Shown: positions 28,012 through 37,405, counted from the first letter of the stretch. The stretch is DNA of 39,529 nt from an uncultured Bacteroidota bacterium (GCA_937139485.1 CAKZQD010000095.1:1-39529); one strand, 5' to 3'. A program made the numbers and translations. The notes: generated by a model not told the origin, from the letters alone.

Positions 28012-28392
28012 ATGAAAAATTTTAAGACATTAGTATTGGGTGCTTCGCTTAAAGAAGATAGATATTCTAATAAAGCTGTTAGAAAATTGGTAAATAATAA
28101 TATTGAAACTGTTGCTTTTGGTTTGAAGGCAGGTGAAATTTCTGGTATTGAAATAAATACGCAATTAAAAGCCTTTGATAACATTCATACTGTAACGCTC
28201 TATTTAAACCCAAAAAGACAAGAGGAATATTACGATTATATTGTTTCTTTAAATCCTAAAAGAGTTATTTTTAATCCAGGAACAGAAAATACTACTTTTC
28301 AAAATCTACTTTCAGAAAATGGAATTGCTTTTGAAGAAGCTTGTACATTAGTTATGCTTTCAATAGGGAATTACAAAACTGAGTTAGCTTAG
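28012..28392 (+). CDS. CoA-binding (Rossmann, YccU-like) protein
   Basis: TLVLGASLKEDRYSNKAVRKLVNNNIETVAFGLKAGEISG…ACTLVML. Confidence 0.85.
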   Translation: MKNFKTLVLGASLKEDRYSNKAVRKLVNNNIETVAFGLKAGEISGIEINTQLKAFDNIHTVTLYLNPKRQEEYYDYIVSLNPKRVIFNPGTENTTFQNLLSENGIAFEEACTLVMLSIGNYKTELA

Positions 28393-28939
28393 TATGTAAA
28401 GCTTGCAAAGGCAAACCAACTATATTGTTATAGTCGCCTTCTATTTTTTCTATTCCTATAAAACCTATCCATTCTTGTATGGCATAAGCACCAGCTTTGT
28501 CATAAGGTTTAAAGCGGTTTACATAGTATTCTATTTCTTCAAGGCTTAAAGTTTTGAAAAATACTTTGGTAGTACAGCTAAATACCTCTTCTTTATAAAT
28601 GTTTTTTAAGCAAACTCCAGTAATTACTTCGTGCATTTTGCCCGAAAGTGCTTGAATAATTTCGATGGCATCTTGTCTGTCTTTTGGTTTACCATAAATA
28701 GTTTTGCCAAGAACAACTGTGGTGTCAGAAGTTATCACAATATCGTTTGGTTTTAAATCTTCTGTAAATGCATCTGCTTTAAGCTTGGCTAAATATGCTG
28801 CTACTTCTTTTACAGCCAAAGTTTTAGGGTAAATTTCTTCTACGTCTTTTGTTTTTAATATAAAATTGGGAACAATATTTCCTAAGAGTTCTTTTCTTCT
28901 AGGAGATTTTGAGGCTAAAATAATGTTGAAGTTTTCCAT
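28352..28939 (-). CDS. maf: Maf-family nucleoside triphosphate pyrophosphatase
   Basis: IILASKSPRRKELLGNI; ITSDTTVVLGKTIYGKPKD; KPYDKAGAYAIQEWIGFIGIEKIEGDYNNIVGLPLQAL. Confidence 0.94.
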   Translation of the reverse strand: MENFNIILASKSPRRKELLGNIVPNFILKTKDVEEIYPKTLAVKEVAAYLAKLKADAFTEDLKPNDIVITSDTTVVLGKTIYGKPKDRQDAIEIIQALSGKMHEVITGVCLKNIYKEEVFSCTTKVFFKTLSLEEIEYYVNRFKPYDKAGAYAIQEWIGFIGIEKIEGDYNNIVGLPLQALHTKLTQFCNSLLKA

Positions 28940-29108
28940 AAGTTTTTCAAAGATACGTGCCTTTACGATTTTTTGATTTACGATTTACGATAAAAATGCT
29001 TTTGAGCTTTTCGCTGAAATAAAGAAATTTGCTTGTAGATTTTTAAAATGTTAGTTTCTCAGTAAGCTAGCTAGGAATTATTTATGAAGTATAAATGCCA
29101 TAAACTTT

Positions 29109-29116
29109 TATCTTTG
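29109..29116 (+). promoter_or_regulatory. -7 box TATCTTTG
   Basis: Exact TAnnTTTG, 21 nt upstream of ATG 29137. Confidence 0.5.
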
Positions 29117-29136
29117 TAGTAATAAACCAACCAAAC

Positions 29137-30396
29137 ATGAAATCAAATAAAAAAATGAATCCCGAAAGTCTGATGATGTCTCACGGCTACAAGCCAGAAC
29201 TTTCTGAAGGAGCAATAAAAACACCAATTTTTCAAACCTCAACATTTGTATTTAAAAGTGCAGAAGACGGAAAAAACTTTTTCGAAATAGCTTATGGCTT
29301 AAAAGAAAAAGAAGTAGGAGAGGAAGTTGGTCTTATATATAGTAGACTAAACAATCCCAACCTAGAAATATTGGAAGGAAGAATTGCCCTTTGGGATGAA
29401 GCAGATACTTCTGCCGCTTTTGAAAGTGGAATGGCAGGAATTACAACCGTGCTTTTAGAGTTTTTAAACCCTGGCGATTTATTATTGTATTCTAGACCAG
29501 TTTATGGTGGAACGGATTTTTTTATCAATAAAATTTTACCCAAATGGGGAATACACGCAGTTGGATTTAAAGCTGGAAGTACAAAAGAAGAAATTAAAAC
29601 GATACTTAAAGAATCTGGTCACGAAGATAAACTAGCTTTTATACATATAGAAACACCTGCAAACCCTACAAATGCACTTATAGATATAGCAATGTGCAAA
29701 GAAATAGCAGACGAACACAGCACAGAAGACAAGCAAGTTTTACTGGCTGTAGACAATACCTATATGGGACCAATTTGGTCTAGCCCTATGAAACACGGTG
29801 CAGATTTAGTGTGCTATTCTGCCACAAAATACATAAACGGACACAGTGATGTAGTAGCAGGAGCAGTTTCTGGAAATATAGAACTGATGACAAGAGTAAA
29901 AGGAATGAGAACTTTCTTGGGAAATATGGCGAGTCCAAACACCGCTTGGTTACTGACTAGAAGTTTAGAAACTTTGAAACTAAGAATGGAAAAACAAGCT
30001 AAAAATGCCAAAAAAGTAGCTAAGTTTTTGAAGAAACATGATAAAGTAGAAAAGGTATACTACTTAGGCTTCTTGAAGAAAAACGGAACAGATGAAGAAA
30101 AAGCCTTGATTGAAAAACAATACACTTCTTCTGGTGCTATGATTTCTTTTGATATAAAAGGTGGCGAAAAAGAAGCTTTTAAGTTTTTGAATAGCTTAAG
30201 ATTGATGCATTTGGCAGTAAGTTTAGGTTCAAATGAAAGTTTGGCACAGCACCCAGCTACTATGACACACGCAGACGTAAGCAAAGAAATAAAAGATCAC
30301 CTTTCGGTTACAGAAAAACTCATAAGACTTTCTATAGGAGTAGAGCATCATAAAGATTTAATAGCAGATATAGAGCAAGCGCTAGATAAAATTTAA
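29137..30396 (+). CDS. Cys/Met-metabolism PLP enzyme (cystathionine gamma-synthase / methionine gamma-lyase family)
   Basis: TPIFQTSTFVFKSAEDG; YSRLNNPNLEILEGRIA; DNTYMGPIWSSPMKHGADLVCYSATKYINGHSDVVAGAV. Confidence 0.92.
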   Translation: MKSNKKMNPESLMMSHGYKPELSEGAIKTPIFQTSTFVFKSAEDGKNFFEIAYGLKEKEVGEEVGLIYSRLNNPNLEILEGRIALWDEADTSAAFESGMAGITTVLLEFLNPGDLLLYSRPVYGGTDFFINKILPKWGIHAVGFKAGSTKEEIKTILKESGHEDKLAFIHIETPANPTNALIDIAMCKEIADEHSTEDKQVLLAVDNTYMGPIWSSPMKHGADLVCYSATKYINGHSDVVAGAVSGNIELMTRVKGMRTFLGNMASPNTAWLLTRSLETLKLRMEKQAKNAKKVAKFLKKHDKVEKVYYLGFLKKNGTDEEKALIEKQYTSSGAMISFDIKGGEKEAFKFLNSLRLMHLAVSLGSNESLAQHPATMTHADVSKEIKDHLSVTEKLIRLSIGVEHHKDLIADIEQALDKI

Positions 30397-30818
30397 TGGA
30401 TCTTCTGTATACTTTATTAAATGCTTCGGTAATTCCTGCTTGGATTTTGATTGCTTTTTTCCCCAGAAGTAAATTCACAAATAAATTAGTGTACTCTTAT
30501 GCTTGGCATATTGTACTTTCTATTTTCTACCTTGTATATATAGTCTGGGGAAGTATAGAAAATTTTGGTGGCGAAGGCGGAATGCATAGTTTAGAAGCAC
30601 TAAGAATTGGCTTCGAAAACGATAAAGTACTTTTAGCAGCATGGGCGCATTATTTAATATTCGATTTGTTTGTAGGTGTTTGGATAGTGAAAGATGCACA
30701 ATCTAAAAATATAGATTCTTGGCTTTTGAAACCCATTTTACTTTTTACATTAATGCTAGGACCAGTTGGTTTTTTGTTTTACCAAGTTTTAAAAAAAATT
30801 AAAGCTAAATCTGAATGA
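30396..30818 (+). CDS. ABA4-like (DUF4281) membrane protein
   Basis: Multi-TM; AWAHYLIFDLFVGVWIVKDAQ…LGPVGFLFYQVLK; TAATG overlap with the upstream CDS. Confidence 0.82.
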   Translation: MDLLYTLLNASVIPAWILIAFFPRSKFTNKLVYSYAWHIVLSIFYLVYIVWGSIENFGGEGGMHSLEALRIGFENDKVLLAAWAHYLIFDLFVGVWIVKDAQSKNIDSWLLKPILLFTLMLGPVGFLFYQVLKKIKAKSE

Positions 30819-30979
30819 TTTTTGTTTTAAAAAAAGGCATTTGTAGTATATGTAAAATACTAGAAAGTAAAAGTACTGAATTACATCTGCTTTATATCTT
30901 TAGAAAGTGCTGAACAAATTTAAAGTTACTATTTAATAGTTTTATTGCTTAGCTTTGCTATACACAAAAGAACTATCTA

Positions 30980-32113
30980 ATGAGAATTACTTTACTATTC
31001 CTTTTTTTCTTATTTATGCAAACAATTTTTGCCCAGCAAAGTGTTTCGGGTTCTTTTGTTTTAGAAGATAGCACACGTACATACACCATATATATACCAC
31101 AAGTATATTTAGACAATCCAAGTACAGAAGTACCTTTATTGCTAAACTTACACGGTTATGGCTCGGTAAACTGGCAGCAGATGTTCTATGGTGATTTTAG
31201 ACCTATTGCAGATGCAGAAAATTTTATCGTTTGCCATCCAAATGGTACTGTAGATGCTTCCGGCTCACGTTTTTGGAATGTGGGTTTTACAAATTCTACT
31301 ATAGACGATGTAAGTTTTCTTTCTGCATTAATAGATACTATAAGTACAAAATATAACATTGATACAGATAAAGTCTTTAGCACAGGAATGTCTAATGGTG
31401 GTTTTATGAGCTATAAATTAGCCTGCGAACTGCCCAATAAAATAAAAGCCGTAGCTTCTGTTACTGGCTCTATGACACCAAGCCAATACAATAATTGTCC
31501 AAATATGAATGCTATTCCTGCTATGCAAATACACGGCACGGCAGATCCTACAGTTCCATATACTGGCAATGCTACAATGAAACCCATAGAACAAGTTGTA
31601 GGTTTTTGGGTAAAACAAAATGGCTGCGACTCAGTAGCTACAGAAACAGCAGTTCCCAACCACAATACTGCAGATAACTCTACGGCAATTCGCTATGATT
31701 TTAATACAAACTGTAGCAATGAAACTTCTGTAGTGTTTTATAAAGTAGATAATGGCGGCCATACTTGGCCCGGAACATCTGTTATTATTCCTGGAGCAGT
31801 AACTAATTTAGATTTTGATGCTTCTGCGGTAATTTGGAAATTCTTTTATCCCCAATCTAAATATACTAGTATAGACCCTGTTTTACAAGAGCCAGAAATA
31901 AAAGTTTATCCAAACCCAAGTAAAAAACACTTTACTTTAAAATTAAAAGACGAAGAAAAACTCATTGATTTTAAGATGTATAGCCAAACAGGTAAACTGG
32001 TTTTAGAAAGTGATAAGTTATTCTATAATATTGAAGCATTAAATACTGGCATATATTACTTGAAAATTAAGACTGATAAAACTGTTTATGCTAAGCAAAT
32101 TTTAAAGTTATAA
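30980..32113 (+). CDS. Secreted PHB-depolymerase/LpqC-like esterase with T9SS C-terminal sorting domain
   Basis: LLLNLHGYG; STGMSNGGFMSYKLACE nucleophile elbow; IHGTADPTVPY; GGHTWPG; C-terminus IKVYPNPSKKHFTLKL…IYYLKIKTDKTVYAKQILKL. Confidence 0.9.
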   Translation: MRITLLFLFFLFMQTIFAQQSVSGSFVLEDSTRTYTIYIPQVYLDNPSTEVPLLLNLHGYGSVNWQQMFYGDFRPIADAENFIVCHPNGTVDASGSRFWNVGFTNSTIDDVSFLSALIDTISTKYNIDTDKVFSTGMSNGGFMSYKLACELPNKIKAVASVTGSMTPSQYNNCPNMNAIPAMQIHGTADPTVPYTGNATMKPIEQVVGFWVKQNGCDSVATETAVPNHNTADNSTAIRYDFNTNCSNETSVVFYKVDNGGHTWPGTSVIIPGAVTNLDFDASAVIWKFFYPQSKYTSIDPVLQEPEIKVYPNPSKKHFTLKLKDEEKLIDFKMYSQTGKLVLESDKLFYNIEALNTGIYYLKIKTDKTVYAKQILKL

Positions 32114-32123
32114 ATTTAAGACT

Positions 32124-32759
32124 ATGTCATTTTACCCTAAAGAATTTAAAGAGGCTATAAGTTTATTGTCTCATAAAGAAAAAGATAAGTTAATACTACG
32201 TTTATTGAAAAAGGATTTGGCGCTTACAAATAAATTAATGTTTGAACTAGTAGACACTTCAACAGTAGAAGAGAGAAGAGCTGAATTAGAAACACATATT
32301 ATTAAAAGTGTAAGCAGAATTATTGAAACTAACTATTCTATAGGTTATTTAAACATGGATGTAAGGTATTTAAGTGGAGATATTACTGAGCATGTAAAAA
32401 CTACCAAGGATAAATATGGAGAAGCCAGCCTAAATTTACTTTTACTTACAGAACTACTTAAAGGCAGCAAGCAAATTATATTAGAATCTAGGGCATATAC
32501 AAAATTGCATAAATTTTTAACGGCAATAATAGCAAGGGTGTATAAAGTAATGGTACTTATCAATAAAATGGACAATGATTTATTACTTGATTTTAAAGAA
32601 GATTTGCAGGAACTTGCTGAATTAATAATTGGTATTGAACCATTAATGAAAGTAGCAATAAATAATGCTTTAGATATAAACTGGTTGATAAATACAGAAA
32701 TACCAGAAGATATAGTAGAAATTCAAAAGGAATTAAGAGCAAACGGTTTTTTGAAATAA
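32124..32759 (+). CDS. Conserved hypothetical cytoplasmic, helical protein
   Basis: 211 aa; MSFYPKEFKEAISLLSHKEKDKLILRLLKKDLALTNKL…. Confidence 0.7.
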   Translation: MSFYPKEFKEAISLLSHKEKDKLILRLLKKDLALTNKLMFELVDTSTVEERRAELETHIIKSVSRIIETNYSIGYLNMDVRYLSGDITEHVKTTKDKYGEASLNLLLLTELLKGSKQIILESRAYTKLHKFLTAIIARVYKVMVLINKMDNDLLLDFKEDLQELAELIIGIEPLMKVAINNALDINWLINTEIPEDIVEIQKELRANGFLK

Positions 32760-32863
32760 TTTGGTTGTAGTATATACTTTAAAATTTCAATATAGTGTTG
32801 TGCAATTGAATTGGTGTGGGTTTTAACTCACCTTTGTAAGTGTATTATAAAATAGTAAAAACC

Positions 32864-32879
32864 GGTAAAGAAGTTTACC
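32864..32879 (-). terminator. Putative terminator for the minus-strand cluster 33087-35064
   Basis: GGTAAA/TTTACC stem downstream of the small ORF stop at 32923. Confidence 0.4.
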
Positions 32880-32922
32880 AAAAAAATTAGATAAATTGTG
32901 TTATAAATAAACCAATTATTAT

Positions 32923-33087
32923 TTAACTTAAAGCATCAATTTCTTTCAAAATTAATTCTGCTTCTGCCACCTTAGCATCAGCAGCTTTTCTGTCTGTTTT
33001 AGAAAGCTTAAAAGATTCTTCCATCAATTTTTGATATTTTTCATTTAACTTTTCTAATGGTGTTTTTTTCTTTAAAAATCCGAACAT
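32923..33087 (-). CDS. 54-aa small protein, Lacal_2735-family-like
   Basis: Read on the minus strand: MFGFLKKKTPLEKLNEKYQKLMEESFKLSKTDRKAADAKVAEAELILKEIDALS*. Below the ORF-track cutoff. The downstream-facing gene order matches the ABC1-kinase cluster. Confidence 0.8.
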   Translation of the reverse strand: MFGFLKKKTPLEKLNEKYQKLMEESFKLSKTDRKAADAKVAEAELILKEIDALS

Positions 33088-33090
33088 AAT

Positions 33091-34401
33091 TTATGATGTT
33101 TTATAATTATTTATAACAATATTATTTGCGCCCAACTGATTTAATAAATTGTATAAACCAAAGAAAGTTCTATTCATGTATATAAAGTGTTTTGAACCTC
33201 TATTTGCATTCATTTTTCTTAAAGCGGCATTTTTTGTTAATCCTTCTGCTAGTTTTCCTATTTCGTCAAAGAAACTTTGGTCGCCAAAATCAAAATTTTC
33301 TTGGTGAAAAGGTCTTGAAAAAACAGATAGTAATTCTCTAAACATTTTTACAAAAAACGCCACTTCTTCTGGCGAATCATCTTTTCTCAGTATTTCTAGT
33401 GTATACATTTTTTCTTTAAAGAAAGCTTCGTTTGCAATGCTTTCTTTCTTTGCAAGCTCAAAATATGGTTTGTAAAAATCTTCGGGTATTACTTTCATAC
33501 AGCCAAAATCTAAAGCGACAATATCTAATTCTTTAGAAATTAAAAAATTTCCTGGATGTGGATCTGCATGAACTTTTTTCAGCTCATGAATTTGGAACAT
33601 ATAAAAATCCCAAAGTGCCTGACCTATTTTGGTGGCAGCTTTTGAATCTGTATTTTTTTCTGCAAAAGTAGAAATATGTTCACCTTCCATCCAGTCCATA
33701 GTTATTATTTTTTCAGAAGAAAATTCTTCATAATAATTTGGAAAACTTAAACCAGAAATGTGTTTACAAGCCTTTACAATTTCATTACTTTGTGCCACTT
33801 CAAGTATGTAATCTGTTTCTTCTATCAGTTTATCTTCTACTTCTTTAAAGTAGCGTTCAGAGTCTTTTCCTTTTAGGTTTAGTATTTTCATAGCAACAGG
33901 TTTTACCATTGCCAAATCTGTACTAATACTATCAGCCACACCTGGATATTGAATTTTTACCGCCAATTTTTTACCATCTTTTTCAGCATAATGTACTTGT
34001 CCTATACTTGCAGCGTGTTTTGCTTCAAGATCAAATTTATCGAAAAGCTCATTTGGTGTTTTGCCAAAATAGGTTTTAAAAGTTTTAGCAACTAGTGGTC
34101 CAGAAAGTGGCGGCACAGAAAACTGCGAAAGCGAAAATTTGTCTACATAAGCGGCTGGAAGTATGTTTTTTTCCATACTAAGCATCTGTGCAACTTTCAA
34201 TGCGCTACCTTTTAAATCTTTTAAACTATCATAGATGTCTTCTGCATTGCTTTTATCCAAATTTTCTTTAGCCTCAGCTTCGGTTTTGGTAACTTTATCT
34301 CCGTAATACTTTATATAGTTTACACCAACTTTGGCTCCAGTTTTTAGCATTTTAGATGCACGAGAAATTTTACTAATCGGAATTTTATCTATCGATTTCA
34401 T
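33091..34401 (-). CDS. ABC1/AarF/UbiB-family atypical kinase
   Basis: LKGSALKVAQMLSMEKNILP; AASIGQVHYAEKDGKKLAVKIQYPGV; HADPHPGNFLISKELDIVALDFGCMK. Confidence 0.94.
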   Translation of the reverse strand: MKSIDKIPISKISRASKMLKTGAKVGVNYIKYYGDKVTKTEAEAKENLDKSNAEDIYDSLKDLKGSALKVAQMLSMEKNILPAAYVDKFSLSQFSVPPLSGPLVAKTFKTYFGKTPNELFDKFDLEAKHAASIGQVHYAEKDGKKLAVKIQYPGVADSISTDLAMVKPVAMKILNLKGKDSERYFKEVEDKLIEETDYILEVAQSNEIVKACKHISGLSFPNYYEEFSSEKIITMDWMEGEHISTFAEKNTDSKAATKIGQALWDFYMFQIHELKKVHADPHPGNFLISKELDIVALDFGCMKVIPEDFYKPYFELAKKESIANEAFFKEKMYTLEILRKDDSPEEVAFFVKMFRELLSVFSRPFHQENFDFGDQSFFDEIGKLAEGLTKNAALRKMNANRGSKHFIYMNRTFFGLYNLLNQLGANNIVINNYKTS

Positions 34402-34407
34402 TATCCA

Positions 34408-35064
34408 TTATTTTTTTTGAGGAAAAATATCTTTTACTAAAAATTTGCCTAAGTCTAAAACACTCTCAAGCGGTTTTGTGTTTAATAATTGAAAAGCAGT
34501 ATGAACACTTTTTTCAATTAATACATCTGTTTTTTCAAAAGCAACAGAGTCGTCTTTTAACCAATATTCAATAGTCAATATAAATTTTAGCCAAGATATA
34601 TTTGAAATAATCTTGTCTTTTGTTTTTTCAATTTGTTCTATCGGAATGTCTATAAAATCAATATCTATACTTTCTATGAAATGAAGATATTGTTCTCTTA
34701 AATCTTTGTACAACAATATTTTAGAAAATTTATTTTTACTTTCTAAGCAAATATGTACAAATTTTTTGTTTGCTGCTAGTAGTTCAAAAAATGTATAGTA
34801 AAAACTTAAAACTTTATCCTGTGCTTCAAAATTATTGAATGCTTCATCTGCATATAAAAGTTTTATAGTGTTTTCATAAAATACTTCAAAAATAAAAGCT
34901 TCGAGCGTTTTTAAATTTTCAAAATGATGATGAAAATCTGTTTCTTCAATATCGTTATTTGCACAAAAAACAAAAATACTTCTTGGAAGTTTTTCGTTTT
35001 TTTCGACATCATTCATATATAAGTCAACGATTTCTAATTTGCTAAATTTTATTGTCTTTTCCAT
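34408..35064 (-). CDS. TetR-like transcriptional regulator (Bacteroidota type)
   Basis: N-terminal helical region, then TetR C-terminal-like all-helical region; adjacent to the ABC1 kinase. Confidence 0.65.
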   Translation of the reverse strand: MEKTIKFSKLEIVDLYMNDVEKNEKLPRSIFVFCANNDIEETDFHHHFENLKTLEAFIFEVFYENTIKLLYADEAFNNFEAQDKVLSFYYTFFELLAANKKFVHICLESKNKFSKILLYKDLREQYLHFIESIDIDFIDIPIEQIEKTKDKIISNISWLKFILTIEYWLKDDSVAFEKTDVLIEKSVHTAFQLLNTKPLESVLDLGKFLVKDIFPQKK

Positions 35065-35081
35065 AGATAAATTTCTTAGTA

Positions 35082-35089
35082 CAAAGATA
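35082..35089 (-). promoter_or_regulatory. -7 box TATCTTTG of the TetR gene
   Basis: Exact TAnnTTTG on the minus strand, ~18 nt upstream of the start. Confidence 0.5.
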
Positions 35090-35172
35090 CATTTTGTTTA
35101 AATAAATATTGGCTTTATTAAACAAAATATGTTAATTATAGCTTTTACAATAAAAACGCAGGCGTATTCAAA

Positions 35173-35559
35173 TTAGTATTTAAACTGGCTTAAAAATCTC
35201 GTTTTAATCAGTTGAATTATTCTTTTATTTATTTCAGAAAGGTTTAAAGAATAAAATTGAAATTCTGCTTTGGTAAAATGTCCAATAACTATGCCTTTTA
35301 GAGTATTTTTAAAAGAAGTATCTTTTGAAAACAAGGACTCAATAAATTTTAATTTATCAGCAGGAGCGTGCTTAGAAAAATTTTTATTTTTAGATTGAAT
35401 ATAAAAAGAGATAAACTCCAAAAGTATCTCATTTTGAAACTTACAAATTTGTCTTAACACTGTATTTTGAAAATGTTCAAACTCGCTTTGGGTACTTTTT
35501 TCAAGTATTTCAATTTTTGGTCTAAGTGCTTTTAGTGAGCTGCTCCTTTCTAAACTCAT
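35173..35559 (-). CDS. Conserved hypothetical protein in the nadC operon
   Basis: 128 aa; start abuts the nadC stop. Confidence 0.7.
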   Translation of the reverse strand: MSLERSSSLKALRPKIEILEKSTQSEFEHFQNTVLRQICKFQNEILLEFISFYIQSKNKNFSKHAPADKLKFIESLFSKDTSFKNTLKGIVIGHFTKAEFQFYSLNLSEINKRIIQLIKTRFLSQFKY

Positions 35560-36416
35560 TATTTATTTGCTTTTAAACTAATGTCTAAACTTTTGTAAGA
35601 ATGCGTAAGCGCACCAGCAGAAATATAATCTGGTCCAGCTTCTGCATAGGCTCTTAGTGTTTTTAAAGTAATGCCACCAGATGCTTCTGTTTCAAATTTT
35701 CCGTCTATAAGTTCTACGGCTTTTTTTACTTCTTCTACAGAAAAATTGTCAAGCATTATTCTAGTAACATTTCCTACTTCAAGTACTTTTTTTACATCAT
35801 CTATAGAGCGTGTTTCTATTTCTATTGGAACTGTAAAGCCATTTTCGTGTAAGTATTTATTGGCAGAAATAATGGCATTTTCTATTCCTCCACAAAAATC
35901 TTGATGATTGTCTTTTATCATTATCATGTCGTAAAGACCAAATCTATGATTGTGCCCGCCGCCTATTTTTACTGCCCATTTTTCAAAGCTTCGTAAATTT
36001 GGAGTAGTTTTTCTGGTGTCGAGAATTTTAGTGTTTGTTCCTTCCAGTTCTTTTACATATTTATGTGTAAGTGTGGCTATTCCGCTCATGCGCTGCATAA
36101 AGTTAAGCACCAATCTTTCGCCCATTAAAATACTACGAGATTTTCCTTTTATAGTAAATATTATATCGCCAATATCTACTCTTTCACCATCGGCTTTGTG
36201 GGCTTCATAAACTAATTCTGAATCTACTTTTGCAAATATTTCTTTGGCTAGTTCAATACCTGCTAACACGCCAGATTCTTTGGCTACTGCATAAGCACCA
36301 TTTTCTGCATCTATAGGAATGGTAGATAATGTGGTATGGTCGCCAATTGGAATTTGTCCTTTGGGATCATTAAAATCTTCTTTAAGCGCTTCTTCTATAA
36401 ATTGTTCTCTAGTCAT
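35559..36416 (-). CDS. nadC: Quinolinate phosphoribosyltransferase (carboxylating)
   Basis: ILDTRKTTPNLRSFEKWAVKIGGGHNHRFGLYDMIMIKDNH; IMLDNF; EASGGITLKTLRAYAEAGPDYISAGALTHS. The ORF extends to 36431; the ATG at 36416 is preferred. Confidence 0.96.
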   Translation of the reverse strand: MTREQFIEEALKEDFNDPKGQIPIGDHTTLSTIPIDAENGAYAVAKESGVLAGIELAKEIFAKVDSELVYEAHKADGERVDIGDIIFTIKGKSRSILMGERLVLNFMQRMSGIATLTHKYVKELEGTNTKILDTRKTTPNLRSFEKWAVKIGGGHNHRFGLYDMIMIKDNHQDFCGGIENAIISANKYLHENGFTVPIEIETRSIDDVKKVLEVGNVTRIMLDNFSVEEVKKAVELIDGKFETEASGGITLKTLRAYAEAGPDYISAGALTHSYKSLDISLKANK

Positions 36417-36495
36417 ACTACGAAAGTACAACCTTGCTGCTTTATATACTATATTTTTTTACTAAAAATTATTAAGGTGTTTTTATTTTCAGAAT

Positions 36496-36532
36496 AAAAA
36501 AAACCTGATAAAATTAATTATCAGGTTTTTTT
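36496..36532 (-). terminator. Rho-independent terminator after the DUF4783 gene
   Basis: AAAAAAACCTGATAA / TTATCAGGTTTTTTT. Confidence 0.8.
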
Positions 36533-36549
36533 GGTATTTATTAGGGTTT

Positions 36550-36930
36550 TTATTTTTTTTCTATTCTAATTTCTTGTACTAAAAAATCTGTTCCTTTTTG
36601 TTTTGTATAAAAATATGTACGGTAAGAATTTTCTTTTAACTGCAATTCTCCAATTTGATAAAAACTATCAGTTTCAGAGCTGCCTCTATGCACTGGTGTG
36701 TATTGTAAATTAGTTAATTCAGAGAAAAAATCTTTCAAAACAGGTTTAGCTTCTTCTTTTGAATAAGTTTCAGAATCTAAAATACTCACTTCAACTTTTT
36801 CATCTAGTGCGTTTGAAAGTTCTGTTAAATCTCCATTTGTAAAATAGTCAGATATGTTTTTAAAATCTTGAGCATTTGTATTTAATACAAATGCTATTGA
36901 TAGTGCAAATATTAGGTAAACCTTTTTCAT
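36550..36930 (-). CDS. DUF4783-like secreted protein (paralog 1)
   Basis: Signal peptide; QDFKNISDYFTNGDLTELSNALDEKVEVSILD…FYQIGELQLKENSYRTYFYTKQKGTDFLVQEIRIEK. Confidence 0.85.
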   Translation of the reverse strand: MKKVYLIFALSIAFVLNTNAQDFKNISDYFTNGDLTELSNALDEKVEVSILDSETYSKEEAKPVLKDFFSELTNLQYTPVHRGSSETDSFYQIGELQLKENSYRTYFYTKQKGTDFLVQEIRIEKK

Positions 36931-37009
36931 AATTATCTTTTTTGTTGTTATTTATTGTGTTGATGCAATAATATACGCTACAACTAAAAAAAGGTTACAT
37001 GAAAATAAA

Positions 37010-37405
37010 TTAATTTTCCTCTATTCTAAATTCTTGAATTAAAAACTTGCCATTTATGTTTTTGGCATATATATATGTTCTGTAAATACTGTTTGTAGTA
37101 CTCAATTCACCAATTTGAAAAAATGCACCATTACCAGAATTTCCTTTATGAATAGTTTTATATCCTGATGGTTTATTCTTTTTAAAAAAATCTGTCAATA
37201 TAGTTTCTATTTGAGCTTTACTATATATAGCTTCATTATCTAAAATTGTAAGTTCTAAATTTGAATCAAAATTTTTAGAAAAACTTGCTACATCTCCAAT
37301 TTTTAAACTATTGGTAATAGTTGTAAAGTCTTGTGCCGTAAGCGCAAAAGAAAAACTAATAAATACCAATAAAAGGGAGTGTTTTATAATGTTTGAAATT
37401 TTCAT
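37010..37405 (-). CDS. DUF4783-like secreted protein (paralog 2)
   Basis: Colinear with the 36550..36930 product: QDFTTITNSLKIGDVASFSKNFDSNLELTILD…FFQIGELSTTNSIYRTYIYAKNINGKFLIQEFRIEE. Confidence 0.85.
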   Translation of the reverse strand: MKISNIIKHSLLLVFISFSFALTAQDFTTITNSLKIGDVASFSKNFDSNLELTILDNEAIYSKAQIETILTDFFKKNKPSGYKTIHKGNSGNGAFFQIGELSTTNSIYRTYIYAKNINGKFLIQEFRIEEN

